A DNA stretch of 64,000 bases from Devosia sp. A16 (GCF_001402915.1 NZ_CP012945.1:3325501-3389500); one strand, 5' to 3'; numbered from the stretch's first letter, positions 1 to 9,791 are shown. The notes: a model not told the origin generated them from the sequence alone. Numbers and translations: made by a program.

Positions 1-58
1 CAACGGCGATAACACCACGGACGCGGTGCTGGCCGATATCCAGAGCCAGCTGCCGTAA
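1..58 (+). CDS. C-terminal tail of a protein, probably the sugar ABC transporter substrate-binding protein (partial)
   Basis: Only the last 18 codons and a TAA stop at 56-58 are inside the window; the tail reads NGDNTTDAVLADIQSQLP. Too little is present to recognise a family from sequence alone. The call rests on context: the next two genes are MalF- and MalG-type sugar permeases on the same strand, and in this importer class the binding-protein gene normally comes first. A short helical C-terminus with alternating acidic and Gln residues fits extracellular solute-binding proteins of family 1. Confidence 0.5.
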   Translation, partial: NGDNTTDAVLADIQSQLP

Positions 59-64
59 GTCCGG

Positions 65-98
65 GACGCCCGGCCGGCCCCGAATCCGGCCGGGCGTC
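65..98 (+). terminator. Hairpin between binding-protein and permease genes
   Basis: A perfect 13-bp inverted repeat (GACGCCCGGCCGG at 65-77 and its complement at 86-98) with an 8-nt loop, followed by TTGTCGTT, a weak U-run. It sits just after the upstream stop codon. In sugar ABC operons such a hairpin commonly lowers read-through or protects the binding-protein mRNA, so that more binding protein than permease is made. A partial terminator or mRNA stabiliser is inferred. Confidence 0.6.
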
Positions 99-144
99 TT
101 GTCGTTGCCGGCGCCCGTGGGGCGCCGTGAGGGAGGAGGTGCCC

Positions 145-1080
145 ATGACGCTCATCGAGGATTCCGCGGTCGCGACCGGTGCTCCGGCCGTCCTCCCGCG
201 ACGGCGCAGCGGTCGCCACGACGGCCGCACGGCGTTCTTGTTCCTCCTGCCCAGCCTGCTCGGCGTACTGCTCTTCCTGGTGCTGCCGATCATCGCCTCG
301 CTGGCGCTGAGCTTCACCAACTGGAAGCTGCTGGGCAAACCTGCCTTTGTCGGCGTCCAGAACTATGTCCGGCTGTTCACCGCCGACCCGCAATTCTGGA
401 CGGTGCTGCGCAACACGCTGTTCTTCACCGTCGAATATCTGGTGCTGAACATCGTCATCTCGGTGGGGCTCGCGACCTGGATCGCGAGCCTCAAGCGAGG
501 GCAACGGTGGTTCCGGGTGGTGTTTTTCCTCCCCACATTTACACCCGGAATCGCCGTCGCCATCGTCTGGATGCTGATCTTCGCGCCCGGCGGCTTCTTC
601 GATTTCATCATGAAGTCGCTGTCGCTGGGCGTACCGAACTTGCTCACCGACCAGACGCTCGCCATGCAGGCGGTGATCATCGTCTCGCTCTGGGCCAATG
701 TCGGCTATAACACTGTGCTGTTCAACGCCGCGCTCGACATGGTGCCGCCGAGCTACCTCGAAGCCGCAAAGATCGACGGCGCCAGCGCCTGGGATCGCTT
801 CTGGAAAATCCGCCTGCCGCTGATCTCGCCCACCCTGTTCTTCGGCACGGTGATGACCGCCATCACCTCGCTGCAGGTGTTCGACCAGATCTACGTGATG
901 ACCCGCGGCGGTCCGGGCAACGCCACGGCCACACTGGGCTATGCCATCTATCAGCGCGGCTTCCAGAATTTCCAGATGGGCTACGCCTCTTCCATCGCCT
1001 GGGTGATGTTCGCGCTGATCATGGCGCTGACCGCCCTCCAGTTCTGGCTGCAGCGCAAGTGGGTGCACTATGACAACTAA
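145..1080 (+). CDS. Sugar ABC transporter permease, MalF/UgpA type
   Basis: A 311-residue inner-membrane permease of the CUT1 sugar importer class. The first membrane segment lies at about residues 33-57, and the hallmark EAA loop that docks the ATPase is at about 203-225 (LEAAKIDGASAWDRF). The ending (QFWLQRKWVHYDN) is typical of the MalF/UgpA branch. I chose ATG 145 over an upstream in-frame GTG at 127 because GGAGG (at about 134-138) lies just upstream of it. The stop overlaps the next permease start by 11 bp, so the two are translationally coupled and probably form a heterodimer. No ATPase gene follows. The substrate is a carbohydrate but cannot be named. Confidence 0.9.
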   Translation: MTLIEDSAVATGAPAVLPRRRSGRHDGRTAFLFLLPSLLGVLLFLVLPIIASLALSFTNWKLLGKPAFVGVQNYVRLFTADPQFWTVLRNTLFFTVEYLVLNIVISVGLATWIASLKRGQRWFRVVFFLPTFTPGIAVAIVWMLIFAPGGFFDFIMKSLSLGVPNLLTDQTLAMQAVIIVSLWANVGYNTVLFNAALDMVPPSYLEAAKIDGASAWDRFWKIRLPLISPTLFFGTVMTAITSLQVFDQIYVMTRGGPGNATATLGYAIYQRGFQNFQMGYASSIAWVMFALIMALTALQFWLQRKWVHYDN

Positions 1081-1921
1081 GGCCCGTTCCCGGCGCGTCA
1101 CCCTGGCGCTCGACATCCTCAACCACGGCGCGCTGATCCTCGTGGCGCTGCTGTTCCTGTTCCCGTTCTTCTGGATGGTGTCGAACGCGGTGCGCTCCAA
1201 TGCCGAGGTGCTGGCCATCCCGGTGCGCATCCTGCCCAATGAGTTCCAGTGGGACAATTTCCAGAAGACCTGGTCGGAACTGCCCTTCGGGCGCTTCTTC
1301 CTCAACTCGCTGATCGTCGCCGGCAGCGTCACCATCATCACCGTCGTCGTCTCCAGCCTCGCCGGCTATGCCTTCGCCCGGCTGAAGTTCCCCGGTCGCG
1401 ATGCGCTTCTGCTGGGCTATGTCGGCACGCTGATGGTGCCGGCGATCATGCTGATCATCCCGCTGTTCCTGATCGTCAACAGCCTGGGCATGGTCAACAC
1501 CTTCCAGGGCGTCATCCTGCCGGTCGCCTTCGGCACCTTCGGGGCGTTCCTCTTGCGCCAGTTCTTCCTCTCGATCCCAAATTCGCTCGAGGAAGCGGCG
1601 CTGATCGATGGCGCCTCGCGGCTGCGCATCCTCGTCAGCATCATCATCCCGCTGTCGATGCCGGCGATCGGGCTCCTGTCGCTGTTCACCTTCATCGCCC
1701 AGTGGAACAACTTCCTCTGGCCGCTGATCGTCATGACAGGCCAGGAAAACGCCACCCTGCCGGTCGGCCTCACCCACTTCCAGACCCAGCAGGGCACGCA
1801 GTGGAATTACATCATGGCCGGGGCCGCCCTCTCGATGCTGCCCGGCATCGTGCTGGCGATCCTGTTGCAGAAGCTGATCTATAATTCGATCGCGCTGAAC
1901 GCCGGGATGGGGGGACGGTAG
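1070..1921 (+). CDS. Sugar ABC transporter permease, MalG/UgpE type
   Basis: A 283-residue second permease of the same CUT1 importer. It has six predicted membrane segments and an EAA loop at about residues 173-196 (LEEAALIDGASRLRI). An N-terminal cytoplasmic stretch is followed by a first helix rich in Leu and Phe, as in MalG. It overlaps the preceding gene by 11 bp (ATGACAACTAA). It is the last gene of the operon: a hairpin follows, and the next gene is on the other strand. No ATP-binding subunit is encoded after it, so the importer presumably uses an ATPase from upstream of the window or a shared one. Confidence 0.92.
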   Translation: MTTKARSRRVTLALDILNHGALILVALLFLFPFFWMVSNAVRSNAEVLAIPVRILPNEFQWDNFQKTWSELPFGRFFLNSLIVAGSVTIITVVVSSLAGYAFARLKFPGRDALLLGYVGTLMVPAIMLIIPLFLIVNSLGMVNTFQGVILPVAFGTFGAFLLRQFFLSIPNSLEEAALIDGASRLRILVSIIIPLSMPAIGLLSLFTFIAQWNNFLWPLIVMTGQENATLPVGLTHFQTQQGTQWNYIMAGAALSMLPGIVLAILLQKLIYNSIALNAGMGGR

Positions 1922-1954
1922 GGCAGTCCGGATCGGTATCGCGGTAGGGCAGTA

Positions 1955-1981
1955 AAGGGCCCCGCCTCACGCAGGGCCCTT
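1955..1981. terminator. Bidirectional terminator between convergent genes
   Basis: AAGGGCCC at 1955-1962 pairs with GGGCCCTT at 1974-1981 around an 11-nt loop. It lies between the stop of the MalG-type permease and the stop of the convergent outer-membrane protein gene, so it can serve both. Confidence 0.65.
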
Positions 1982-1988
1982 CGACAAA

Positions 1989-2732
1989 TCAGAACTTGTA
2001 ACTCAGGCCGAGGTTGACGGAGGTCTGCCGCCAGCGGGACTCGACCGCCTCACCGAATGCGCCAAGATCGTAGGCCTGGGCGCCGAAATCAGTGTAGCGG
2101 GCCTCCACCCGTCCGATCCAGTTGGGAGAGAAAGCCGTCTCGATGCCTGCTCCGATCGTCCATCCGACATGGGTGTTCGTGTCCGAGACGAGGGGATAGG
2201 TGATCGAATTCGGGTTGCCGACGACCGAAACTTCAGCGCGGGCCACGGCGATACCGGCGGCCCCGTAAAGCAACCACGAGTCGATCGCGAGACCGGCGCG
2301 CGCCCGCAACGAGGCCTGCACATCACTCTCCATGAACAGCGAGCCGCCCAAGCTGATATTGCCATTATAGGTGTTGAAATTCTTGCCGCGCTTCAGGCCG
2401 GTGAAGTCCACGTCGCCTTCAAGGCCATAGACGAAACCGCCGCTCTGCCAATTGTAGCCGGCATGGAGCCCGCCCAGCCAGGCACCCGATTGGTCTTCGA
2501 CCGGAAACTGCGGCAGCGGGTCTTTTCCGCCCTCGGGCAGCGGCGGCAGGTTGTCGCTCTGCTGTCCGCTCACATATCCGATGTGGCCGCCGACGTAAGC
2601 GCCGGACCAGTCGAAAAGCCGAAGATCTACTGGAGCCACTACAGATTGGTCGACGTCAACGATCAAATCGGCGGCGTGAGCTCCACTCGTAAGAATAAGC
2701 GCCAGGGCGGCGGCAGTCAGAGTCCTGTTCAT
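1989..2732 (-). CDS. Outer membrane beta-barrel protein, Omp25/opacity-like
   Basis: 247 residues. A signal peptide is cleaved after about residue 20 (ending SGAHA). It is followed by a short charged spacer and then DWSGAYVGGHIGY, the start typical of the small outer-membrane barrels (Omp25/Omp31, OmpW/opacity-like) abundant in Hyphomicrobiales. Alternating hydrophobic strands fill the rest, and the protein ends VNLGLSYKF with the terminal Phe that directs barrel assembly. GGTGAGGG directly precedes the ATG. The role is probably structural or surface-protective; no substrate specificity can be read. It is monocistronic, convergent with the sugar permease operon. Confidence 0.85.
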   Translation of the reverse strand: MNRTLTAAALALILTSGAHAADLIVDVDQSVVAPVDLRLFDWSGAYVGGHIGYVSGQQSDNLPPLPEGGKDPLPQFPVEDQSGAWLGGLHAGYNWQSGGFVYGLEGDVDFTGLKRGKNFNTYNGNISLGGSLFMESDVQASLRARAGLAIDSWLLYGAAGIAVARAEVSVVGNPNSITYPLVSDTNTHVGWTIGAGIETAFSPNWIGRVEARYTDFGAQAYDLGAFGEAVESRWRQTSVNLGLSYKF

Positions 2733-3336
2733 CCCTCACCTATGTACATGTACGTATCAACGTTCCGTTTTTCGGGGATCATTTACCGGCAGGCGGATCC
2801 ACGGCGCAGTGCCATGCAAGAAAGTCCGCCATCTGCGACACAGTCGCTCACATCGCCACCGTCGAATATTTTCGACGTGACGGATCGTCGTTCTGAGCGA
2901 GAGACGCGTCTGGGGGGGGAATAGATCCAGCTTACCGGTTTTGTCTGTCCACGTTCGGAACTAGACGGTATGTTCCCGTGCAATTCCAAACAACGTCACG
3001 AGGTTGCACTTCCTGTCACTTGGGGCCGGATATCGAAACGCGGATCGAAGTTGCCAGCCTTTCGAGCTGCAGATCTCCGAAGGACTGCAGAGGGTTGCAG
3101 CGGCAGGCCACAGCCGGCCGTCGCGCACACGGCTCCATGACGAGGGGCGGATGCCGGGCAGCCGGAAGTGCGGCTGTTTGTGGTTCTGGAGGAAATGTTT
3201 GCCGGCGAGCCCCGCCGGCATACCAGGCTGCCACCGGGCACGGCGCATCGGCTCACCGGCAGCGACGCCGATCGACCAAGATGGCGCGCTGCCCACCTTG
3301 ACGCCCGCCCCGCAGTCCGGCACATACGGACCCGTC
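2733..3336. other. Long intergenic region with two short perfect palindromes, no gene recognised
   Basis: No convincing gene is visible on either strand; several short open frames overlap each other and none has a recognisable domain. Two palindromes occur: GTACATGTAC at 2744-2753, 12 bp before the outer-membrane protein start, and CGTCGAATATTTTCGACG at 2860-2877 (7-bp arms, 4-nt loop). Both lie in the presumed promoter region of the outer-membrane protein and could be operators. The part from about 2900 to 3336 shows nothing I can name. Confidence 0.4.
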
Positions 3337-3410
3337 GCGGGTGTAGCTCAATGGTAGAGCAGAAGCTTCCCAAGCTTACGACGAGGGTTCGATTCCCTTC
3401 ACCCGCTCCA
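3337..3410 (+). tRNA. tRNA-Gly, anticodon CCC
   Basis: A complete 74-nt cloverleaf. The acceptor stem is GCGGGTG pairing with CACCCGC, and the D-arm stem is GCTC/GAGC. The anticodon loop TTCCCAA gives anticodon CCC, and the T-arm contains TTCGATT. CCA is encoded at the 3' end. The discriminator base is T, as expected for tRNA-Gly. It reads GGG codons. Confidence 0.95.
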
Positions 3411-3611
3411 ATCCCTCAGGCACTGACTTCCGGATCTCGCTCGCTGCAAGTTGCAGTTGCTGCGTCGGCCCGCGACCGTAACGGCTCGCCGTTGCTCGAG
3501 CGCGAGCCAAGAGCATTGCGTTGACTCGTGCTGGAGCGACTGGCCGTGTCCGGCGGGGCGTTAGGCGGAGGGTGTAACTGTGGGGCAGGGGTGGGGCGCC
3601 ACCTGCCGCCG

Positions 3612-5201
3612 TCATCCCGCGCCGGTGGTCTTGGGATCGGTCACGGCGATCCAGCCTTGCGGAAGGAAGCCGCGGGCGTCGACCGGCCAGCTGGCATTGG
3701 CGGGCAGTTGCGGCTTGCCGTCGATGCAGGCCCAGGTGCCGCTCGGCGCCAGCAGTTGCTCCACATTGGGGTTGCGCTCGCAGAATTCGCGCATCTCGAG
3801 CACGGTCGGAGCCATGTCGCAGATTGGCCCGATATACGAGGTGCAGGCCAGCACCGCGCCTTCGAAGCAGCGCCAGCGCACCCGGTCGCGCGCCGAGCCC
3901 GCCGGGATCAGCAGTGTGCTGGTTATCGCCTCGACGGTCGCCGGACCGGTGTAGCGGTAGTCGACATAGTCGACGGTGCCGACCGCACGGCAATAGGCGA
4001 AGGGATCGTCATAAGTCTGCGGTGGCGCCACAGCGACGCGAGCCGGGACCGTCTCGGGCTCGGCGAGCAACGGGGCAATCGCCGGCGCCGATGCGGCGGC
4101 GACCGGGGGCGACGGCGCGGTGACGGCAGGCGCGGCCGTTGCCGGCGCCTCGGGCAAGGCAGCGACATTGGTTGTGGCTGCGGGCGTCGCCGGCAGTTGC
4201 AGTCTCGGTGCGGCAACGGCCTGCGGGGCGACGGGCGGCGCGGCGGCGGACTCGGTGGACGGCGCCCCGCTGCTCGCTACCACCGCGGGGCTGCCCGGTT
4301 GTCCGAACAGCGCCGCCAGTGCGCCGTCGCGCACCATCAGGTAGCCGCCGGCCGCGAGGATCGCGAGCCCGAATACTGCACCCACCGCAGCCAGCACCGG
4401 CACCCAGGCGCGGCCGCGCTCGACGGGTTGCCGATCAGGATACCGCTGCGAGTCGCGCCGCAACTCGGGCTGGGGCTGTCGCGCCCGCGGCGGCTCGCGG
4501 TCCCGCAGTTCGGCTCGCGGCTCGGGCGCGACCGGTGCCCGGGGCGCTTCGGGGGCGGCAGGCCGGAGTTGTTCGCGTCGCGCTTCCGCCCACAGATCGG
4601 GATCGTGACGGCGCGGCGGCTGCGGCAGGTCGAGGTCTTGCCACCGCGGCGGCTCGCTGACCGGCCGGGAGGTGACAGTCACGTCGTCGAGGGTGAGCGG
4701 GATGGGACGCCTGGGCGGTGGCGGTGCATCCTGCCGCGGCATCAGCAGCGGATCCATGCGCAGCGCCGCCTCGCGTTCGAACTCGCTGTCGAGCTCTGGC
4801 GCTTCGGCGGCGAGCTTGCGGTTGCGTCGCGCCAGGCGTCGGCGCCGGACCTGCAGCTCGCCCGCGAGGAACGCGAACAATGCGGCCAAAGCCGCGGCTC
4901 CTGCCGGGGCAAGCAGGTGGTAGGTGAGCAGTTGCGGCACCGAAATGGCGATTCCCAGCCAGCCCACCGCCGCTCCGAGCAGCAGACTGGCCGCCAGACC
5001 GGGAGTTACCGTCGCCAGCAGCCCACCCAGCATCGCCGCACCGGCAATGGCATACCAGATAATGGTGCCGAGCAGCCGCTCGTTCGACGTCGCCGTCCAG
5101 GCTTCGAGGAATGGCGAGATCAGGTCGATGCGCAGCGCGCTTGGCGCCAGGAGCGCAAACAGCCCGGCAATCATGCCCAAGAATAGCGCGGCAATTCTCA
5201 C
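3612..5201 (-). CDS. Large membrane-anchored protein with Pro/Ala-rich linker and Cys-rich C-terminal domain, function unknown
   Basis: A 529-residue protein I do not recognise. The N-terminus has about four hydrophobic segments (residues 1-120). A very Arg-rich turn follows (VRRRRLARR), then a disordered region rich in Pro, Arg and Asp. A further membrane segment lies at about 264-290, followed by a second Ala/Pro/Val-rich linker. The last 130 residues form a compact domain with six cysteines (YCRAV, WRCFE, LACTS, PICDM, EFCER, WACID), which could make three disulfides if it faces the periplasm. It is divergent from dadA across a 155-bp gap. An envelope role is inferred only from topology. 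Confidence 0.8.
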   Translation of the reverse strand: MRIAALFLGMIAGLFALLAPSALRIDLISPFLEAWTATSNERLLGTIIWYAIAGAAMLGGLLATVTPGLAASLLLGAAVGWLGIAISVPQLLTYHLLAPAGAAALAALFAFLAGELQVRRRRLARRNRKLAAEAPELDSEFEREAALRMDPLLMPRQDAPPPPRRPIPLTLDDVTVTSRPVSEPPRWQDLDLPQPPRRHDPDLWAEARREQLRPAAPEAPRAPVAPEPRAELRDREPPRARQPQPELRRDSQRYPDRQPVERGRAWVPVLAAVGAVFGLAILAAGGYLMVRDGALAALFGQPGSPAVVASSGAPSTESAAAPPVAPQAVAAPRLQLPATPAATTNVAALPEAPATAAPAVTAPSPPVAAASAPAIAPLLAEPETVPARVAVAPPQTYDDPFAYCRAVGTVDYVDYRYTGPATVEAITSTLLIPAGSARDRVRWRCFEGAVLACTSYIGPICDMAPTVLEMREFCERNPNVEQLLAPSGTWACIDGKPQLPANASWPVDARGFLPQGWIAVTDPKTTGAG

Positions 5202-5266
5202 CGATTACTTCCCCAATGATCCTCGTTTGCCCCCGCCGGCAAAGCATGCCCAGCGGCGCATCCAAG

Positions 5267-5282
5267 TGCAAGCCGGCTTGCA
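5267..5282. promoter_or_regulatory. 16-bp perfect palindrome in the dadA divergent promoter region
   Basis: TGCAAGCCGGCTTGCA is a perfect palindrome 75 bp before the dadA start and 66 bp before the start of the divergent membrane-protein gene. Its length and position fit a dimeric regulator's operator. Lrp/AsnC-type regulators often control dadA, but no such gene is present here and the binding protein is unknown. Confidence 0.4.
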
Positions 5283-5356
5283 TGGGCGATGCACTGCGGC
5301 GTGCCCATCTTGCTGTCACGTATTGCCTTTCCGGCTTTACTCGTGATCATGAGGGC

Positions 5357-6610
5357 ATGAAAGTCCTAATCCTCGGTTCGGGCGTCATCGGCACCACCTC
5401 CGCCCACTATCTGGCGGAAGCGGGTCACGAGGTCACCGTTATCGACCGGCAGCCGGGGCCGGGACTCGAGACCAGTTACGCCAATGCCGGCGAGCTCTCC
5501 TATGGTTACGCATCGCCCTGGGCCGGGCCGGGCATTCCGGCCAAGGCCATCAAATGGCTGCTGATGACCGATGGTCCGCTCGTGCTCAGGCCCAAACTCG
5601 ACCCACGCATGTGGATCTGGGGCTTGCAACTGCTGGCCAACTGCACCGAGCGCGCCTACGCCATCAACAAGGGCCGCATGGTCCGGCTCGCCGAATACTC
5701 GCGCGACATGATGATCGCGCTGCGGGCCCGGACCGGTCTCGCCTTCGACGGGCGCCAGCAGGGTACGGTGCAGCTGTTCCGCGCGCAGAAACAACTCGAC
5801 CACGCCGCCGACGACATCGCCGTGCTCAAGCAGTACGGCGTGCCCTACGAAGTGCTCGACCCCCGCGGCTGCATCGCGGCCGAGCCCGGCCTCGCCACCG
5901 CCAATGTGCCGTTTGTCGGGGGGCTGCGCCTCGCCAATGACGATACCGGCGACTGCAAGATGTTCACCGAGGGGCTCGCGTCGCTGGCCGCCGGCCGCGG
6001 CGTCGCCTTCCGTTACGGCACCACGATCGATCACATCGCCACCTCGGGCGGCGCGGTGAGCGGCGTCGCGACCGACAAGGGCCTGCTGACTGCCGATGCC
6101 TATGTCGTAGCGCTCGGCAGCTATTCGCCGCTGCTGCTGCGGCCGCTCGGCATCAACCTGCCGGTCTATCCGATCAAGGGCTACTCGCTGACCGTGCCGA
6201 TCACCGATGCGTCGGTGGCGCCGGTCTCGACCGTGATGGACGAGACCTACAAGGTGGCGACCACCCGGCTGGGCGACCGTATCCGCGTCGGCGGCACGGC
6301 CGAAATCGCCGGCTACGACACCACGCTCCACCACGGAAGGCGCGGCCCGCTCGACCGTTCGCTGCGCGAGCTGTTTCCCAATGCCGGGGATGCCACTCGG
6401 GCCAGCTTCTGGTGCGGCCTGCGGCCGATGACCCCCGACGGCACTCCGGTGCTGGGCCGTTCGACGCTTTCCAACCTTTACCTCAACACCGGTCACGGTA
6501 CGCTTGGCTGGACCATGGCGGCCGGCTCCGGCCGGGTGCTGGCCGACATCGTCTCGGGCAGGGCGCCCGAGATCGAAGTGGGCGATCTGGGGTTGGACCG
6601 TTACACCTGA
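5357..6610 (+). CDS. dadA: D-amino acid dehydrogenase
   Basis: 417-residue FAD-dependent oxidoreductase that oxidises D-amino acids, chiefly D-alanine, to 2-oxo acids and ammonia at the inner membrane, passing electrons to the quinone pool. The dinucleotide-binding motif GSGVIG is at residues 7-12, right after the start MKVLIL. Further family landmarks are [19 protein letters not shown] and, near the C-terminus, [18 protein letters not shown], which contacts FAD. ATG 5357 matches the usual start of the family; an upstream extension from 5111 has no support. The following binding-protein gene on the same strand might supply amino acids. Confidence 0.92.
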   Translation: MKVLILGSGVIGTTSAHYLAEAGHEVTVIDRQPGPGLETSYANAGELSYGYASPWAGPGIPAKAIKWLLMTDGPLVLRPKLDPRMWIWGLQLLANCTERAYAINKGRMVRLAEYSRDMMIALRARTGLAFDGRQQGTVQLFRAQKQLDHAADDIAVLKQYGVPYEVLDPRGCIAAEPGLATANVPFVGGLRLANDDTGDCKMFTEGLASLAAGRGVAFRYGTTIDHIATSGGAVSGVATDKGLLTADAYVVALGSYSPLLLRPLGINLPVYPIKGYSLTVPITDASVAPVSTVMDETYKVATTRLGDRIRVGGTAEIAGYDTTLHHGRRGPLDRSLRELFPNAGDATRASFWCGLRPMTPDGTPVLGRSTLSNLYLNTGHGTLGWTMAAGSGRVLADIVSGRAPEIEVGDLGLDRYT

Positions 6611-6729
6611 ACGCGACGGAGGCGCCCGCGTTCTGCGGCGCCGTCGAGAGCTTGGGAACAGCCGGCATCGGCCCTCGCCTTTGCCGGCGAATTGGGCGAT
6701 AAGCCGGGGATCGCTCGCCCCGGGACGTC

Positions 6730-7542
6730 ATGCGCGCCTTTCTCTTCGCCCTCGCTCTGCTGCTCGCCCCCTCGGCGCCGGTGCTGGCGCAGGCGCTGCC
6801 CTATCACATCGATCCAGGCGCCCGCGAAATCGTTCCGAACCTCGCCGCCGTACCCTCGATCCGCTTCCTGACCACGGCGGATTTCCCGCCCTTCAACTTC
6901 CGCGACGACAAGGGCGAACTGGTCGGCTTCAACGTCGACCTGGCGCGGGCGCTCTGCACTGATCTCGCCATCACCTGCACCGTGCAGGCCTGGCCGTGGG
7001 ACCAGGCCGCCCGGGCGCTCGAGGATAAGCAGGGCGACGCGCTGATCGCCGGCCTCGCTCTGACGCCGCAGAATGGCGCGCTGTTCGACTTTTCGCAGAT
7101 TTACCTGATGCTGCCGGGGCGCTTCGTCACGCCCATTGCCGCCGCCACCGATTTCGTCCCCGAGGGGCTGGCGGGCAAGCGGGTGGCGGTGCGTCGCGGC
7201 TCCGCCCATGCCGAGTTCATCCGCCGCTATCTGCCCGCCGCTGGCCTCGTACAGTTCGACAGCGAGATTGCGGCGCTGGATGGGCTGGCGAAGGGCGAGG
7301 CGGATGCCTATTTCGGCGACGCCATGCGCGCCTCGTTCTGGCTCAACGAACATATCGGCTGCTGCGATTTCGCCGGCGAGCCGTATTTTCGCCCCGACCT
7401 GTTCGGCAATGGCCTCGCCGTAGCGGTGCCGGCGGGTGCCGACGCCGTCCGCCAGGTCATCGACTACGGCCTGGCCCGGCTCAAGCGCTCGGGCGTCTAC
7501 GACGAGCTCTACCTGCGCTGGTTCCCGGTCAGCTTCTACTGA
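6730..7542 (+). CDS. Periplasmic amino-acid-type substrate-binding protein (family 3)
   Basis: 270 residues. A signal peptide (MRAFLFALALLLAPSAPVLA) ends at about residue 20. The mature part carries the bacterial solute-binding family 3 pattern: FLTTADFPPFNFRDDKGELV, then GFNVDLARALC, and DALIAGLALTPQN in the hinge region. The C-terminus (LARLKRSGVYDELYLRWF) is also typical. It would bind a polar amino acid or related small molecule, but no permease or ATPase lies beside it, so it is an orphan. It lies 119 bp after dadA. The call is firm at family level; the substrate is unknown. Confidence 0.85.
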   Translation: MRAFLFALALLLAPSAPVLAQALPYHIDPGAREIVPNLAAVPSIRFLTTADFPPFNFRDDKGELVGFNVDLARALCTDLAITCTVQAWPWDQAARALEDKQGDALIAGLALTPQNGALFDFSQIYLMLPGRFVTPIAAATDFVPEGLAGKRVAVRRGSAHAEFIRRYLPAAGLVQFDSEIAALDGLAKGEADAYFGDAMRASFWLNEHIGCCDFAGEPYFRPDLFGNGLAVAVPAGADAVRQVIDYGLARLKRSGVYDELYLRWFPVSFY

Positions 7543-7556
7543 GCGGGATCGGCCCG

Positions 7557-7961
7557 TCAGGCCGAACGCATGCGGGCCCGGGCGCTGGCCTCGATCGCGG
7601 CAGTGACCAGCCGGTCGACCTCCAGCCGGTCGCGCACCATCTCGAGCAGGCGAAGCTCTTCCTGCGGCAGCTGCACGTCGACCACCGCGACTTCCACGGC
7701 CAGCGCATAGGCGGTGTCGTGCAGGCGCTTGGGCACCGCGGCGATAGCGTCGTCGAGCACCGCATCGAGGCCGGCGCTGTTGGTCTTGTCGACCGCCGCA
7801 TTGGCCACCGCAGAAAGCCGCTCGAAGTCAAAATCGGCAAACACCGGCGAGCGCATCACCAGGCTGCCGATCACATCCAGCTCGTGGTCGGAAATGCCTT
7901 CGTCGGACGAGGCGGTGACCACCATGATGTGGATGAGAGCGTCCTGCAGGGAAATGGCCAT
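7557..7961 (-). CDS. TerB-like (tellurite resistance B family) protein
   Basis: 134-residue all-helical cytosolic protein. The N-terminal LQDALIHIMVVTASSDEGIS followed by DHELDVIG is the acidic, metal-binding-like TerB helix pair (DxxIsxxEl pattern). Later LHDTAYALAVEVAVVD and LPQEELRLLEMV match the second TerB repeat. I chose ATG 7961, preceded by GAGGA, rather than upstream in-frame starts that would add about 53 disordered residues. TerB-domain proteins are linked to membrane stress and tellurite resistance, but single-domain forms like this have no established function. Convergent with the preceding binding-protein gene. Confidence 0.8.
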   Translation of the reverse strand: MAISLQDALIHIMVVTASSDEGISDHELDVIGSLVMRSPVFADFDFERLSAVANAAVDKTNSAGLDAVLDDAIAAVPKRLHDTAYALAVEVAVVDVQLPQEELRLLEMVRDRLEVDRLVTAAIEASARARMRSA

Positions 7962-8139
7962 CGGGTCCTCGGCATGGATTGTGGACTTTTCCGGCGCACT
8001 CGAGACCGCGTCGGAAAGTCCCGCATAACTAGGCACCGCACTGCCGCTTGGCAAGGCGGGGCCGGGCGCTTGCCATTGACGCCCGAAGCCGGCTGGTGCA
8101 ATTGAGCGCCGTCTCCCCACTCAGCATCTGAGGCCTGCC

Positions 8140-9750
8140 GTGCCCGCGCCGCTTCCGACCCTCGACCCCGCCTTCTTCGACGCCGCGCAGACGGCGCGCG
8201 CCTGGCCGTTCGAGGAAGCGCGCAAACTGGTGGCTCGGGTCGAGCGCCTGGGCCTCACCGAAGTGCTGTTCGAGACCGGCTACGGTCCCTCGGGCCTGCC
8301 GCATATCGGCACCTTCGGCGAAGTGGCGCGCACCACCATGGTGCGCACTGCCTTCCGGCTGTTGACCCGCGACGAGATCCCGACCCGGCTGCTCTGCTTT
8401 TCCGACGACATGGACGGCATGCGCAAGATTCCGGAAAACGTGCCGGATCGCGCAGCGCTCGAGCCCTACCTGCAGATGCCGCTGACATCGGTGCCGAACC
8501 CGTTCGGCGGCGATTACAAGAGTTTCGGCGACCACAACAACACCATGCTGCGGCGCTTCCTCGACACCTTCGGTTTCAATTACGAGTTTGCCAGCGCCAC
8601 CGAGTACTACAAGTCCGGCCGCTTCGACGAAGTGCTGCTGCGCGCCGCCGAGCGCTATGACCAGATCATGGCGGTGATGCTCCCCAGCCTCGGCGAAGAG
8701 CGGCAGGCGACCTACTCGCCGTTCCTGCCGATCTCGCCGATTTCGGGCCGCGTCCTCTACGTGGCGATGAAGCATGTCGATGCCAAGGCGGGCACCGTCA
8801 CCTTTCTCGACGAGGACGGCACCGAAACGACGCTGCCGGTCACCGGTGGCCACGTGAAGCTGCAGTGGAAGCCGGATTTCGGCATGCGCTGGGCGGCGCT
8901 CGGCGTCGATTTCGAAATGTTCGGCAAGGACCACCAGACCAACCAGCACATCTACGACAAGATCTGCGCCATCCTCGGCGGCACCCCGCCCGAGCACTAT
9001 GTCTACGAGCTGTTCCTCGATGACCTGGGCCAGAAGATTTCCAAGTCGAAGGGCAACGGGCTGACCATCGACGAGTGGCTGACCTACGCCGGCACCGAGA
9101 GCCTCAGCCTCTACATGTTCCAGAAGCCGCGGGTGGCCAAGCGCCTCTATTTCGATGTGATCCCGCGCGCCGTCGACGAGTATTATCAGTACGTCGCCGC
9201 CTATAACGGCCAGGACGCTGCGGCGGCGCTGGAGAACCCGGCCTTCCACATCCATTCGGGCAAGGTGCCGGTGGTCGACATGCCGATCACCTTCGGCCTG
9301 CTGCTCAACCTCGCCTCGGCCGCCAACGCACACGAGAAGTCGGCGCTGTGGAACTATATTTCGCGCCGCCTGCCCAACGAGACGCCGGCGACCAACCCCG
9401 AGCTCGACCGGCTTGCCGGCTATGCCGTGCGCTATTTCAACGACGAGGTGAAGCCCACCAAGACGTTCCGCGCGCCGACCGACAAGGAGCGCGCCGCGCT
9501 TCAGGACCTCGCCGACCAGCTGGCCGGCAAGGAAGCGCTCGAGGCCAAGGAACTGCAGGACATCGTCTATGCGGTCGGCAACGCCCACAACTTCGAGCCG
9601 CTGCGCGACTGGTTCGGCGCCATTTACCAGGTGCTGCTCGGCGCCGATCAGGGCCCCCGCTTCGGCTCGTTCATCGCGCTTTATGGCGTCGCCGAGACCC
9701 GCAAGCTGATCGCCGACGCCCTGGCTGGTAAGCTGGTGACCACGGCCTGA
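8140..9750 (+). CDS. lysK: Lysyl-tRNA synthetase, class I
   Basis: 536 residues. Charges tRNA-Lys with lysine in the cytosol. It belongs to the class I form found in archaea and many alphaproteobacteria, not to the common class II LysS. The HIGH motif is present as PHIGTFGE (H55-G57) and the KMSKS motif as KISKS at residues 299-303. The length matches the family. The start is GTG 8140; no better upstream start is visible. If there is no class II lysS elsewhere in the genome, this gene is essential. Confidence 0.95.
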   Translation: MPAPLPTLDPAFFDAAQTARAWPFEEARKLVARVERLGLTEVLFETGYGPSGLPHIGTFGEVARTTMVRTAFRLLTRDEIPTRLLCFSDDMDGMRKIPENVPDRAALEPYLQMPLTSVPNPFGGDYKSFGDHNNTMLRRFLDTFGFNYEFASATEYYKSGRFDEVLLRAAERYDQIMAVMLPSLGEERQATYSPFLPISPISGRVLYVAMKHVDAKAGTVTFLDEDGTETTLPVTGGHVKLQWKPDFGMRWAALGVDFEMFGKDHQTNQHIYDKICAILGGTPPEHYVYELFLDDLGQKISKSKGNGLTIDEWLTYAGTESLSLYMFQKPRVAKRLYFDVIPRAVDEYYQYVAAYNGQDAAAALENPAFHIHSGKVPVVDMPITFGLLLNLASAANAHEKSALWNYISRRLPNETPATNPELDRLAGYAVRYFNDEVKPTKTFRAPTDKERAALQDLADQLAGKEALEAKELQDIVYAVGNAHNFEPLRDWFGAIYQVLLGADQGPRFGSFIALYGVAETRKLIADALAGKLVTTA

Positions 9751-9791
9751 TCGAAACGGCCGGAAGGTCGAGCCGACATCTGACAAGGAGC

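Noticed and set aside
2978-3357. Several short overlapping frames between the outer-membrane gene and tRNA-Gly
   Set aside because: They occur in up to four frames on both strands at once, have no ribosome-binding site of note or recognisable domain, and some run into the tRNA.
5111-5356. 82-residue N-terminal extension of dadA
   Set aside because: It is antisense to the upstream membrane-protein gene, covers the promoter palindrome, and the family starts at MKVLILGSG.
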